Shown here: positions 22,046 to 34,030 of the stretch, piece by piece | How positions within the stretch are numbered: the first letter of the stretch is position 1 | Layout: each line of letters begins with the position of its first letter | Origin: Cenococcum geophilum 1.58 | Lineage: Eukaryota > Ascomycota > Dothideomycetes > Gloniales > Gloniaceae | Length of the DNA: 64,000 bases | Direction of reading: 5' to 3' | Assembly (NCBI GenBank): GCA_001692895.1 | Contig: KV748202.1 | Coordinates: 496,001 to 560,000, forward strand | The notes under the pieces: generated by a model | Database searches by the model: none | Told to the model about the DNA's origin: nothing | Seen by the model: only the letters and a program-made list of their open reading frames with translations | Made by a program: the position numbers and the translations under genes

Positions 22046-22059
22046 TAAAAGTAGATTTA

Positions 22060-23250
22060 GAGTCTTTTTTTAATTAAAGTGCCTAGCTAGGGCATTATTA
22101 TAGTGTGGTGGAATATCTAAAGAGGTTAAGGACTATATATTAAGGTATAATATGTGCTAAAGGATACAGGTATTTAGGTATCGCCTATATAGTAAGTTAT
22201 TAGTACTTCCTATTCCGTAGGGACCTATATTAGAATTAACAATGAATTTTATTATAGGCTTACCCCCTACTAAGACAAGAACTAGAGAGGTTACTAATAC
22301 TATCCTAGTAATCGTTAATAGGTATACAAAGTTTTTAGGATACTTTGCTGTTATAATAACGATTACAGTAGTAGAACTGGCAGACCTGTTTTTAAAACGG
22401 TGGCTCTTATTTAGTACGCTAAGGGGAATTATGTCTAATAGAGGTACCGTATTTAATAGTGCATTTTAGTCTTTATTCTATCTCTTATTAAAAATACGGC
22501 GAAGGATAAGTACTGCCTTCTACCCGTAAATAGACGGGCTAATAGAGCGTCTAAATGCGTTGTTGGAATACTACCTCCACTGCTATATTAATTATTAATA
22601 AAATAATTAGACATTGTGGTTAGCTCTAGCGTAGCACATATATAATATAAGCATCTATAGTAGTATAAAAATGACCCCTTATAAAGCATTGTTTGGGGTA
22701 AAAGTAAATAACCCCTAAAACGTTAAGGACATTATTTTTAAAAGAGAGGCACTAGCGGCGTCTAAAAGAATTAAGCAAATAAGAATTTGCAGAGAGGAAC
22801 TTAAAAAGCACTTACTAGACGCCCAAGCTATATAAAAAAGGTACTATAACGAAAAATATATGCTAAAAGAATTCGAGATAGGAGACGAAGTCTTACTGTT
22901 TATAAAAAATATCTGAATAAAACGTATTAAGAAGAAGCTGGATTACCAGTAGCTTAGACCCTTTAAGATAGTTAGGAAAACTAAAGGAAACTAAGCCTAT
23001 AAATTGGAATTACCGAAATCTTATCTAATATATTCTATATTTTATATTTCCTTACTAAAGCTATACCGGAGAAGAGATAGTGCGGAACTGCCCCTACCTA
23101 GCGAAATTAATAGGGAACTGGAATGGAATGTAGAAGACATTCTAGACTAAAGATGGCGCTAGAAAAAGCGCGAATTTTTAGTTTATTAGGAAGGATACTT
23201 TTAAGCGCATAACAGTTAGGAACCTAAGAAACACCTTTAGCCGGGATATA
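22060..23250 (+). pseudogene. Gypsy integrase with chromodomain (Gypsy F), decayed
   Basis: Plus-strand reading. HHCC end at about 22080-22230 (RIQVFRYRLYSKLLVLPIP). The core begins MNFIIGLPPT at 22242 with VNRYTKFLGYF (first Asp to Asn) and GIMSNRGTVFNSAF (second Asp to Asn), an uninterrupted stretch of 75 codons to 22469. Then IDGLIERLN, LAQHIYN and a C-terminal domain. A chromodomain lies at about 23120-23240 (LEWNVEDILD*RWR*KKREFLVYQEGYF), which in chromoviruses tethers integration to heterochromatin. The sequence starts in the same domain where Gypsy E starts. gag, protease and RT are missing. Confidence 0.85.
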
Positions 23251-25883
23251 ATACCGTAATTAAAACCTTCCTAAGAACCAAAGGTAAAGATTTAGAAATA
23301 GTTCTGGATATACTATAGGTAAAGCAATAGGGAAGACCCCGTAAATTAAAACTATAGGATTAAGTACAGGTATTAAGAACGGAAATGTTTTACTATTATA
23401 ATAGGGATTCTAAAATCCTATAAGAGGAAGCCTATAGGGATCTATAGGAGAACCACTAGAGATACTGTTTAAAGGAGACGCTATTTAAGAAGGAGTAGTA
23501 GTACTATAAGAAGTGGCCTCGGGGATTTAGAAGGATCCCCTAGGGATAAAAGGAGAGTATCTGGCCTGGCACTAGAGATACGCAGTAGAGTTAATGGTAT
23601 AAAGAGGAGCAAAAGGACAGCCTATAAAGAATTAAAATTTTTAAGGAATTGTAAGGCACCTATAGGAATACTACCCGTTTATTATATATAGGGATTATAG
23701 TAGTGCACTGCGTTTATATAGATTGTCACCAAAGCTTAGAATAAAGGTATCCCTAAAGTATAAAGTTAATTTCTAATAATAGGGCATCCTAAAGGCACCT
23801 AAGAAGTACTATATAAAGCTATTCTATAAAAAGAAGGAAAGAGCTAGGTAATAATTTAAATACTAGTAGTAGTAACAGGAGCCTCTGCTTTTATCTTAAC
23901 GTTATTATTAATGGTATTATTAGCTTCTTTATCCCTAGAAGCATTAGTACTTCTACTAATATTCTTCTTAAAATAACGGGTACTAAAAGGACTAGCACGG
24001 GCGGGAGACTGGTAAGGAGAATGTTTATCTTAACCTTTGTTGTTATCTTTAGTATCCCTAGGTTCCAAATTGGCGTCTAAGTAGGGATTAGAGAGACGTT
24101 AGCTAAAGGAGTTAGCATAGTTCCTAAGTAAGTTACTAGAGAAACTTATCTAGCTAGAGTAGCCCGCATAAGAGTACGAATGTTATTATTAATAAGGATA
24201 AGCTGTTCGTATATACGCTCCTAAACACTATATATCCGAGATTATTGCGTCTCTATAGCAGTAGAAACCCTTATTAAATTAAAGAGTCTATAAGCGAGGG
24301 AAGATACCTTCTATCCCCGCCTGTTACTATTAGAATATTAGCGGAAATCTTAGATGGCGCGTTAAAGCCTATAAGTCTTATATATATAGACAGTAAGGAT
24401 CTAGTATAATTAGCGAAATCTAAAATAGGACGGAATAGGAAATACTAGGACGCAGGTCTTTCTTCTACTGCGATAATAGGAGTACTTAGATTTGTTTTTG
24501 CTAGAGCGAGGCATCTTATAGATATAGAAAGGATTCTGCGTAAGAGTATAAACGTAGCGATAATAGCATTTTAGGGAAACTATTATAGAAGTAATAAACG
24601 CTGTCTAGGGTATTACCGGGAGAGGAATAATACTGCCGCCGGTCTGGGGACGCGTAGAAGGACTATAAGCCATTATAAGAGAATACTCTAAGAAGTTAGC
24701 ATCGTTATAAGAGATAAGGTGGGGATCCTATTACTTATAGACGCGTTAAGAAAAGATAATAAGGCAGTAATGGAAGTACGGCTGAAGATATAGAAGCTGA
24801 AAGGCGAGATATAATAAAAATAGCCTATTTAAGAACGAGACGAATAGTGTTATTAATAGAAGGACAAGGGAGAGACGATAACTTATAAACAGAAAGATAT
24901 TAAAATAAAAGACATTATTATTAAAGCCTATTTAGGTAAATGGGGTTAGTAGTTAGTTAACGCGTCGCACTAGATAACCTTTAGATCTATTTATAACAAA
25001 TTCCTAAAATTAGAGAGGTAAATCCCACTAAATTTTTATTCCTATTATTAAAATCCCATTATGAAAGCACTATAAGAAGCTAGGGTAGGAGAAGAGTAGA
25101 GAAATAAAAGATAAAGTAAAGTTCCGCGCTAGTAAAGAGCTGGTAATAAGTTGCGTTATAAAGTACCTTTCTACTAAGGGTTTCCCTAGTGGTTTTAGCT
25201 AAAACTCTATAAAAGCTTAGTAGAGGCGAAGTCTTAAAGGACTAAAACCCTAGAAGGGGAGGCAATTATAACGGAATCCCCTAGGAGGTATATATCTAAT
25301 AAGACGGTAGGAGGTTTTATCTATGTCCTATCTATATTCTAGAAGACACAGTTAGACAGGTTAAGGGTAAAAGGTTTTACTAGCGTCTTAGAAGGAATAT
25401 ATAGGAAGCTAGTTCCCCTCTAGAGAAGAACTAGCAATTAGTCTCTAAATAGAAGTAGTTAGAAGCATTTATCCTTTAATATATAAAACTTATTCTACCT
25501 TTAACTTACCTTCTACTTACCTTTGACTTACCCTCTACTTACCAGTAACACTGTCGATTAGATAATTATATATTCCAGTTAGACTGGCCTCTTACACCTT
25601 TAAGCTTTAATCTTTCTCCTAAGTACCTCTTAATTAATAGTAGCTTAATCTTCACTACTCTAATCCCATTAATCCTTTCTTCTAGCGCTATATTATTAGT
25701 TATTAGCTAGTTAACTATCTCTTATAGTTATCCGACCGTTATAGGTTGCTATAAGTTAGTATCTACTATACTAGTGTTACCTAACCTTAAAGTAGTTACC
25801 GCCGTTAATGGCGTTATAGTGGCTGCTTTTAGTAGCATATTATTTAACTTTCTGTATTTAAGACTATAACTAGGTAGTAATTA
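23251..25883 (+). other. unclassified decayed region with a long low-stop plus frame
   Basis: After the chromodomain the plus strand keeps reading with modest stop density to about 23750. A second low-stop reading at about 24200-24830 (for example IRILAEILDGALKPISLIYIDSKDL, FARARHLIDIERILRK, DKVGILLLIDALRKDNKAV) looks like a former protein rich in Arg/Leu/Ile helices, possibly a retroelement gag. I recognise no motif. Composition is less AT-extreme than its neighbours. No LTR boundary was found. From 25450 to 25883 the DNA is pyrimidine-rich with no frame. Confidence 0.4.
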
Positions 25884-26306
25884 TATAACAGAACCTTATA
25901 GCAAGTACTACAATAGGCTTATTAATAGGCTAGGTATATAGGTGATGTAAATTAAAGTTAACAACGTAATAATAACTAGTAGAGTGGTTGCCTAATAGAT
26001 TAACTCTAATTATATTCTAAGAATCACTATAAGGAAAGAACTATCTAGGTAGGGACTAAGGGTCCTTAAATACACAACCGTACTCCTATAAAATCCTTCT
26101 TATACGTAATATACGTGTTATATATATTATACGTATATTCCCTTTATATACTACATATACTGCGTATAACGTTATATAACCTTAGTTACTATTCCTCGTT
26201 ATATAGCTCTATCGGCTCTATCTTAGACTATACCTAAATTAACCAACTAGCTTCTTCCGACTTCTCTCTAAGTAGTTATAATATCGTACTTAAAGTGTCC
26301 GTAATA
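25884..26306 (+). repeat. 5' LTR of Copia G
   Basis: 423 bp, from TATAACAGAACCTTATAG (TG worn to TA) to GTGTCCGTAATA (CA worn to TA). It contains a run of ATACGT/ATATAC words around 26100-26170. Highly similar to 27488-27910 apart from C/T and G/A changes. Confidence 0.88.
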
Positions 26307-26579
26307 CTATTATTAACTAAATAGTAGAGGCCTTAAAATGTCCTCTTAGTAATCCAAAACCCTTATTATAACGCATACTGTAATCCTAGTAGGCCTAAAT
26401 AATTAGGACTAATGGATTAGTATTATTAAGTATAGAGCCGACAGTAAGAATATATAGGAGTATATTAATCCGGATATTAAGAAAGATAATCTACCTAGAC
26501 ACAGAGCACCGTTAGAGCTATTACTATTAGTTATTAATTCTTAGAAGACTACGTTCTTAGCCCTTAATAAAGGTAAGAA

Positions 26580-27480
26580 GGAGGAGCTTTAAGCTTTGCA
26601 AAAATAGTATAATTATATTTATAAGCGATATAAGAAAAAGGAAGCAGCCCTTAAGTCTCTATATACCTATATTATTAACACTATATCCTATAACTATATT
26701 AACTACACCTTTAAAGGAAATACCGTCTACAATATCCTTATATTACTTAAGGAGGTAGTTACTCTAACTAACAACACTTAGAAGGTTAATCTAGCTACCT
26801 AATATTTAAAAATAAAGAAAGCCCTAAAGAGTTAGAATATTAAGAAGTAGCTCCGCGAGTAGGAGAAGGTGTATAATAATTATAAGAAGGTTAAACTACC
26901 TAAGGTAGATAGCGATTAACTAGTTAAGGACTTTATATATACCGTTAAATCTACCTTATTAGGATAGTTAGAATACTAGAAAAACAAATTACAGAACCTT
27001 AAGAGGAAGAAGGAAAAACTACCTACCCTTTAAGTTATTATTGAGGTCTACTAAAATCACCGTTGCTTAGAGTCTGCTTAGGAGGTAAAGAGCTAAAACG
27101 GATCCTATGCAGCTAGCTTTAAAGGAGAGCTAATTAGTAAGCCTAAATTAAACACTAAATTAGAGAAGGAGGAGAAGAAGAATTAGAAGTAGTGCTTATA
27201 CAAAAAGCAGCACCCGTTTAAGTACTACTAGTATTTAGTTAAGTTAATTTAACCGTTAGGTTGAAAACTAAATAATTTAAAAATATAGTTAGTAGAGCAG
27301 AAGCTTGCTAAGGCTTTACCTAAATTTAAGGCCTTAATTAACCGATTAAGGAGCTAAGCCTTATCTAATAAGAAGCTAGAGAATATAAAGAATATAAAGT
27401 AGAAGAGCTTACCTAGTAAACTATATAGAAGCTTTATAGTATATTAAGCAGAAGCTTATATTGTATTAGATTACGCTCTT
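26580..27480 (+). pseudogene. Copia G gag, decayed
   Basis: The plus-strand reading includes YKRYKKKEAALKSLYTYIIN, a mid-region (VYNNYKKVKLPKVDSD, LVKDFIYTVKSTLLG*LEY) and near 27190-27235 a Cys/His block, CLYKKQHPFKYY*YL. The last is the worn form of the short zinc motif C-x-C-x3-H-x4-C that closes Copia gag in many ascomycetes. Gag would have packaged the RNA. About ten stops interrupt it. The reading continues for 80 codons beyond the zinc motif and stops at the LTR; no protease motif is seen. Confidence 0.72.
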
Positions 27481-27487
27481 TATATAG

Positions 27488-27910
27488 TATAATAGAACCT
27501 TATAGTAAGTACTATAATAGGCTTATTAATAGGCTAGGTATATAGGTAATGCAAATTAAAGTTAACAATATAATAATAACTGGTAGAGTGGTTGCCTAAT
27601 AGATTAACTCTAATTATATTCTAAAAATCACTATAAGAAAGGAACTATCTAGGTAGGGATTAAGGGTCCTTAAATATACAACCGTACTCCTATAAAATCC
27701 TTCTTATATATAATATACGTATTATATATATTATATATACGTTCCCTTTATATACTATATATACTACGTATAACGTTATATAACTTTAGTTACTATTCCT
27801 TATTATATAGCTCTATTGGCTCTATTTTAGACTATACTTAAATTAACTAACTAGCTTCTTCTAACTCCTCTCTAAGTAGTTATAACATTATATTTAAAGT
27901 ATCCGTAATA
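27488..27910 (+). repeat. 3' LTR of Copia G
   Basis: 423 bp, same length as the left copy. More C-to-T changes than the left one, for example TAATAGAACC for TAACAGAACC and GTATCCGTAATA at the end. Confidence 0.88.
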
Positions 27911-28559
27911 CTATCTCCCTCCTCTTTATCTTTATTCTTAAAGATTTAAAATATCTCTAAGTTGTTTATTAGAGGTATAATATCTATCTAATTAATTTAG
28001 TTAATATCGTTACTTATTATACCTAAAGCCTCTTCTTTATTATAAGCGCAACGTCGTACTTATACTATTACTGCGATATTATTTTTTAGTAAGATTATAC
28101 TATTTCCATATTCTCGCTATTTAAAAGAGGGGTTAGTTTATATTATGTTAGTAAGTCTATCTTCGCGATAACCATTCTCTTACTTAAAGTGCACTAAAGC
28201 AAATATTTATTTATCCTATAACGTTCGCTCTATCTCTAATATTAAATATACGTAACTTATTACTCTTAATAGTCATCTAGTTCCCTAAATAATTTGTCTT
28301 AGGGTTTTATATTTAATCTACTGCTATATAGCTAGATAGTAAACTATTTTAAGCCCTTATTAAGTTAAAATGTTCTTATAATATAGAGCAGAAGGCTCTT
28401 AAAGCCCATATTACGGCATCCGCTTAGTTACTTCGTCTTAAAAAGGTTTATAAGAAGGTCTATTTTAAGGAGTAGAAACTTATAAAATAAGGTTTATAAA
28501 AACTTAGTAATAAAAGAACGGATTCTCTTCTAATAGAGAAGGAAATAGATCCAAGTAGT
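27911..28559. other. unclassified RIP DNA, possible coiled-coil remnant
   Basis: On the plus strand at about 28370-28550 the reading KCSYNIEQKALKAHITASA*LLRLKKVYKKVYFKE is a Lys/Leu-rich helical segment of the type found at the C-terminus of fungal transposon proteins; the assignment is a guess. The rest has no structure I can name. Confidence 0.35.
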
Positions 28560-28859
28560 TCGGCAACTACTCTTCTTAGGTCCCCCTTAAGTAACTTATT
28601 TTTTAGTAATCCTTTTTTATTAATACTACCTAACCTAATCTCTTTTAATACTTCTATACCTTTCTTATAGCGTTCTTTAAATTTTCTAGTAGCTTTTAGG
28701 TAGTCTTTATATAGCCTATTTACTTAACCTTATACTATATTTTGTCGTTAATGTCCTTATAACTAACGATCTTTAAAATTTGCTATTTATTTTCTTTTTA
28801 TCCTCTATATATATCTGCTTTATAAACCAGTGGCTTAATATTTCTATATACTGGCTTTA

Positions 28860-29275
28860 GCATTATAATATACTATATAGGGTAGATTTTTATTTTAGCT
28901 AGTAGGTTTAACTTAAATATAACTAGTAAAATTATTTATATAATTTTAAAAGGTCCTAGTCTAATATAGTTTAACTTCTTACTTAGTCGTTAACTCTTAA
29001 AATTTTTATATAGTAGCTATACTTTATCTCCCTCCTTAAGATTTGGTCCCTTAGATCTCTTAATATTATAGTACTTTTTTATTCTTTTTTATACTTTCTT
29101 TACTAATTCTATAAGGTTTATATAAAGATTTATTAATATCTTTATTCTTTCTTTAGCTGTACTACTCGTTTTCTTTACTTACTATAGTAATAGTAATATT
29201 CTTAGCTTATATCTATAATTTGCCTTAAATAGTAATATGCCTATTCCTTCTTAAGGTGTTATATTATATACAAAC
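28860..29275 (-). pseudogene. Gypsy A copy 1 integrase C-terminal part
   Basis: The minus-strand reading KYYNIKRSKGPNLKEGDKV*LL, then LSKKLNYIRLGPFKII and IYPI*YIIMLKP, is the GPY/F-type C-terminal domain of a Gypsy integrase (GPF readable). It continues the core at 34286 once the inserted element is set aside; the uninterrupted order is seen in copy 2 at 55600-55650. Confidence 0.82.
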
Positions 29276-29436
29276 TATCTATCTCTCGCACGGCACGAAC
29301 AGGTCATAGTCTATTTCAAATGTATTAATTATAGGGGGTGCAGGCCTATAGGGCGGGATCTAGGCGATATCCTAGCGTTTATAAGGCTTTTTAGGCCTAA
29401 ACTTTGGAGATCTGGCCTAAATCCTACCCGGTGCCC
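29276..29436 (-). repeat. Ngaro-type split repeat Y, outer copy
   Basis: About 160 bp from ATCTATCTCTCGCAC to CTACCCGGTGCCC. It repeats at 29634-29792 in the same orientation with about a dozen C/T and G/A differences. Forms the 3' terminus of the element (minus sense). Confidence 0.9.
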
Positions 29437-29518
29437 CTAATGGGATAGCCCGCCGCTAGACCTAAATAAGACTACAAGTAACTAATCTAATGTACATTAT
29501 AAGGGGGGTAGGTGGGTA

Positions 29519-29633
29519 AAAAGAACGACCTATTAAGTGCAGTTGTAAGCGATAATGTTATTAACCGTGTTAAAAATCTAGTTAAATACCTAAGTTGTAG
29601 GGTTTTCGGCCAAGTAATATATAGATACGTAAT
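29519..29633 (-). repeat. Ngaro-type split repeat X, inner copy
   Basis: About 115 bp, AAAAAGAACGACCTATTAAG to ACGTAATA. Repeats at 34168-34285. It joins directly to the inner Y repeat, giving the joined B1A2 unit used in circle formation in current models of DIRS replication. Confidence 0.9.
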
Positions 29634-29792
29634 ATCTATCTCTCGCACAGCATAAATAAGTTATAGTCCATTTTAAATATATCGATTATAGGGGGTGCAG
29701 GCCTATAGGGCGGGATCCAGGCGATATCCTAGCGTTTATAAGGCTTTTTAGGCCTAAACTTTGGAGATCTAGCCTAAATCCTACCCGGTGCC
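29634..29792 (-). repeat. Ngaro-type split repeat Y, inner copy
   Basis: Direct copy of 29276-29436, immediately adjacent to the inner X repeat. Confidence 0.9.
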
Positions 29793-29965
29793 CACTAGCA
29801 AAGCGCCTACTACCTATAAAGAATTAAGTTAAAACGGGAGCAATTTCCGTAGTATAAACTGTGTAATAAAATCAAGACATTATATATGGAAAGAAGGTAA
29901 GGAAACAAGAAGAATGGGTATATATTGTTAACTTAGTTGCTTAGTTAATACGTTACCACAGTCCT

Positions 29966-30090
29966 GGCAAAATTTGGCAGACTTAGCAGAATTTGGCAGA
30001 ATTTGGCAGAATTTAGCAGAATTCGGCAGACTTAGCAGAATTTAGCAGAGTTTAGCAAAATTTAGCAGACTTAACAGAACTTAGTAGAGG
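29966..30090. repeat. minisatellite of about 10 bp, (GCAGAATTTR)n
   Basis: Some 11-12 imperfect units of GCAGAATTTG / GCAGAATTTA / GCAGACTTA run head to tail between the tyrosine recombinase and the inner Y repeat. Related words (GGCAGAATATAGCAG) continue to 30200. The same motif occurs once in the solo LTR at about 36088. Confidence 0.82.
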
Positions 30091-30319
30091 TTACAGATAT
30101 TGCTAATATTGCAGGTGTTGCGAATATAGGATAATCTTATAGTAGTAGGCAGAATATAGCAGAATGCGGCAAATTGCGGTAGAATACGGCAGGTAGCATA
30201 TATAAGGTGTTATAGGGTAGTCCTATAACAGAAAGTATAGAGTCCCTATAGTAGGTCCCTAGCCAGTATAGGTATACTCCGCTAGAAATTTAAGTTTAAT
30301 TAAAGTCGTTCGGTTTCCA

Positions 30320-31160
30320 AAGTATTATAGTAAAGTTTTACTACATCTAATATCCATTAACCTAACTGCGCCGTTTATAACTCTATAAAGCCATAATTAT
30401 ATATATACTGCGTTGCACCCCTATAAAAGGAGTGGTTAGAGTAGCCGTTAGGTAGGATACCGCCAGCAGCTAGGCGGGTTAATAGAATCTTATATACTAC
30501 TAGCGCCGAAAATACTTTATTATTAACGCTAAATAATAGATCTAATAGAGGCCGAGGGTTACGGTTAAATAACCGTATTATCGCGGCTATAGGGCATAGA
30601 CGATCTCCTAGTATAGCGGTTATCTAGATATTAACGCCACTATAGGTTTTATCTGTCTTGCTCCATTTTAGGTAAAAGACTATTAAATAGCCGTTAGGGG
30701 CGATCCTAATATTATTATAGAGGGCCCTCGTAGTGCTAAAGTCCTTAGCTTTCCTATTTAGGTATATAATCTCTTTTATACGTAGGAAACCTATAAACGC
30801 CATTATAAATGCCGCGTCTATATTTATATCCACCTTATAGGGTCTAGAGGTAACAATCTTATCTAAGATATCCTTTATAATCGGTAGTTTAGTCTTTTTA
30901 GTAGATAGGAATAGTAATATAGCCCCTACTAGGGCCCTTTTAATAGTATAGTCTTTAAAGGCAGCAATTAAGTGACCTAGGTCTATATAATAAGATTAAA
31001 TTACAGAGATATAGTTAAAGAGGGTTTCTAGCTTAATCCTGCCTATTAGAGGGGCGGCTGTACTAAACGCTTGTTGGGTAATCTACTCCCTTAAGTTCAT
31101 CCTCTTAGCTAGATATAGTAATAAACCATTTAGGGCTGAAAAGGCCTCCTAGCTCTTAAT
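30320..31160 (-). pseudogene. tyrosine recombinase of the Ngaro-type element, decayed
   Basis: The best-preserved stretch is 30833-30624 (69 codons, MDINIDAAFIMAFIGFLRIKEI...). AFxGFLRxxE is the catalytic Arg I block of fungal Ngaro/Crypton recombinases. Further along the minus strand, near 30440-30425, NHSFYRGATQ is the worn HxxR block, where the expected Arg position reads Tyr. Near 30340-30322, LYYNTLE supplies the nucleophilic Tyr. The enzyme would have integrated circular cDNA at short matching sequence. Several stops separate these blocks. Confidence 0.85.
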
Positions 31161-31349
31161 AGCGGAGGAGTAGCCTTTCCTTATATTAGCTACCAAGCCA
31201 TACCATATAAGTAGTAAAAAGTAATAAAACCCACCGATCTTACTCTAAAAGGTTGGGGGGGGGGGGTTAATTAAACGACTCTAGGTCAACTATAAGAGTT
31301 AGCAGCCACCTAGAGGAGAGATATTATTTTTCTAGCAAAAAGCCTTTAT

Positions 31350-33000
31350 TTATCCAGCAAGAAGCCGTCCTTTATTTAGCAAGAAGCCGTTATTTATCCA
31401 GTAAAAAGCCGTTATTTATTTACCACTTAGGGCACAGTAATAATAATTTCTCGCGGTTAAATCGCGAGAGAGCATTAGTAAGCCCATTATTAGCGCTAAA
31501 GACCTATATGGTTATTATAGTAATATCATTTGTTATTAAGGATACAAGTATCTCTTAGAGTAATCGGTTTCCAGAACCTTTTACAACATTATTCTAAATG
31601 CCGCTATAAGCAACTATATTGTCTATATAAATATAAAGAGACCTATACCGCCAAACCAATAACCACTTTTTAAATGCCTTCGCAATAGCATATATCTCTT
31701 TTAGGTTAATATAGTTATCCGCCTAGTTTAGTAGGGGATAACAGCTAAAGGCCTAGGCCTAGAGTAGGGAAGCCGTATAATTAGGCTAGTAGCCGTTCTC
31801 TCCGCTAAAGTAAAAGCCTCTATAGCCTTTAAGTAATAAAGCGTTAGTAAATAAGTAAAACTACAGCCTCTCCTTATTATTAAAGAATAGTATACCATTA
31901 CTTAATATAAGAACCTTAAGCCAGAGGTTAAGGTCTTCTTTTAGCTCTAAGAGGAGGCGCTAGGGCATATTTCTTAATAACCTAGTAGGCTATTTTGTTA
32001 TAAAGTCCTATAAAGAGCGAGAGTACAAGCGCCTAAGGCGGATAACTCTTATATACTATACTAGGCGGCCCGCCAGTTATTAAGCTTGCTGTAATAATAG
32101 CTAGCCCTTCTAAAGGGCTTCGGTTACCTAATTAATAGCTTTCTATTACTTAGCTAGTAAGAGTTTTATCTCTATTGCTATAGTATTAATAGTATAACCT
32201 AATACTTTAGCCTCCGTACCTTTAATATTCTTAGTATTATTTTGGGGTACCCCTAGCTAGTTAGTAACTAAGAGGTATACCTCCCTTAGTAACGGCAGTA
32301 TAGTCGGACACTTAACCACGAATATAAAATTATTAAGGTAGTGCTTAATAGCGGAGTTAATCTGTTATACTAGGATCTAGTAGAGACCTTTAGTAAATAA
32401 GTTAAAAAGGAATGGGGCTGTTCGTAAGCTAAATGGCAGACAGCATTTGATGTATATAACTCCCTTCTAGATAAAGCCAAGTAGGTAATATAACCGCACT
32501 AAAACGGGCACCATCCGGAAGGCATCTTTAATATCTTGTTCAACTAGGTAGCAGCCTCTACTAGCTATAATTACATATACTAGTATAGTCTTTATCTGGG
32601 TATAGTGTAGTGCTACCTAGGCTAGGTTAATAGAGTTATTAACTAAAAAGCCCTTAGGTAAAGAGAGGTTGTAAATATAGTAGAAGCCGCTATCTGCCTT
32701 AGGTACTAGGCCTAGGGGTAAGGTAACTATAGAGTTGGTGGCCTGTATACGGCCTAAGGCTAGGTTAGTAACGATCTTTTTAGAGATAAGGTCTTCGTTA
32801 TCGTATAAGGAAAGGTAGTTTTTGTAGATATTAGGTAGTATAGGTAATAAGGGACCTATCTCCGCCCTATAGGTAAGGATGCCTTATAAAATTACTAGGA
32901 GATTTCCAGGGTACCTATAAAGGAGCGTACTCCAAGCAAGAGGTCTTAAAGGTAATAGTAAGTTAGCTAGGAAAGTCGTTTGTAAGTAAGTTTTAAAAAG
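31350..33000 (-). pseudogene. RT-RNase H of the Ngaro-type element, decayed
   Basis: RT: KCCLPFSLRTAPFLFNLFTKGL, then IKHYLNNFIFVVK at about 32340-32318 (the LDDF active site turned to LNNF), then LGVPQNN and KVLGYTINT. RNase H: YIYIDNIVAYSGI at about 31640-31606 and NDITI...NNGLTNALSRFN at about 31540-31450, whose DNTVAYSG-like and ADALSRF-like blocks are typical of DIRS/Ngaro RNase H. Frame switches and stops are numerous. No integrase core was seen in this element. Confidence 0.85.
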
Positions 33001-33099
33001 AGGTACTAAATTAGGCCTGCCTTAAAGCCTTAGCGTCTATAGTAGGTCTATCTAAATAGTTAAACCTAGGAAGATGTCTTTATCTACTATTAAATCCTA

Positions 33100-34030
33100 G
33101 GTCTAATTACTTACGGCGGTAAGCTACCTAGGGCATAACTTTAATAGGTGGTTTTTATTGCATTTAGAGCATGCGTGGTGGTAACGATGTAGATCTTCTC
33201 TATAAGCCTGCTAGTTGTTCTAGCTGTAACAGGGCTTACTAGAGGGGAGGGGAAGGGAGGTATTCTTTTGCGATCTTTTTGATGCTATACCACGGACTTT
33301 AAGTCCCTAGCTCTATGCCTTCATATTAGCTGCCTAGCAGTATAGGGCCTTAAACTAAGTAGGCATATCCTAGTTACTAGGCTTAAGCTGATTGCAATCT
33401 ATAATATACCCATAGTAGTTAAGCGCAAGGTCTAGAATGGAGGTCCAGTTATAGGTCGCGGAGTAGTCGTAGATCTTATTCATTTAGAGCAACATTCTTA
33501 TATAGAGGTTGGTTAGGCATATATAGAGAGTACTTACAATTACTACGTAGTTCGTAAATCCAGTAAACTAGACCTTCTTATTCTTGTAGACCTTACGGCT
33601 AGTAGTAGGTCTCTTTAAAATAAGCTTTCCGTTTTTAATAGTAGCCATATTAGAAAGGTCTGGGCGGCTAGAATATACCTATAGATGGGCTAGGTTCTCT
33701 AGGCGGAAGGATCCTTTTTATATATTATAAAGGTCTCTTCTAGCTAGGCTAGGGAGGTCGAGCTTAAGCATACCTAAGCCTTCCGGTAGGTTATAGGACT
33801 TACCTAGTTTATCTACCTTAGTAGTAAAGGTATGCTCTAGTGGAGCAGGCTGCTTTAGAGCGGCTAGCCTTACCTAGTAAAACTCTTCTTCCTATTCTAT
33901 CTTTCGGATCCATACCTATTCCTCCTACTCTCTCTTTTAGATCTCTAGGTTATAGAGTTATTAGGCCCTCTTATCTTATTTCCTAGCTCTTTCTTCTTCT
34001 AAAGATAAAACCATAGTATGTTTGGTAGAT
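33100..34030 (-). pseudogene. gag-like ORF1 of the Ngaro-type element, decayed
   Basis: Near 33240-33140 the minus-strand reading ends with HRYHHACSKCNKNHLLKLCP, a Cys/His cluster (C-x2-C-x4-H-x4-C) of the kind found at the C-terminus of Ngaro ORF1 proteins. The upstream part (towards 34030) is Glu/Lys-rich and helical in character. It probably acts as a nucleocapsid. Start not determined. Confidence 0.68.

Larger units (their letters stand above)
25884..27910 (+). mobile_element. Copia G: LTR-gag-LTR derivative, 2.03 kb
   Basis: Two direct repeats of 423 bp (25884-26306 and 27488-27910) enclose only 1.18 kb of internal DNA that encodes gag and nothing else. An intact Copia would need about 3 kb more for protease, integrase, RT and RNase H. 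The gag reading runs to the very edge of the right LTR, so the pol part was deleted or the element is a gag-only non-autonomous type. No clear target duplication (AATTA versus CTATC). Confidence 0.82.

Noticed and set aside
29966-30200. CRISPR-like array
   Set aside because: Units of about 10 bp without spacers: a minisatellite in a eukaryotic retroelement.
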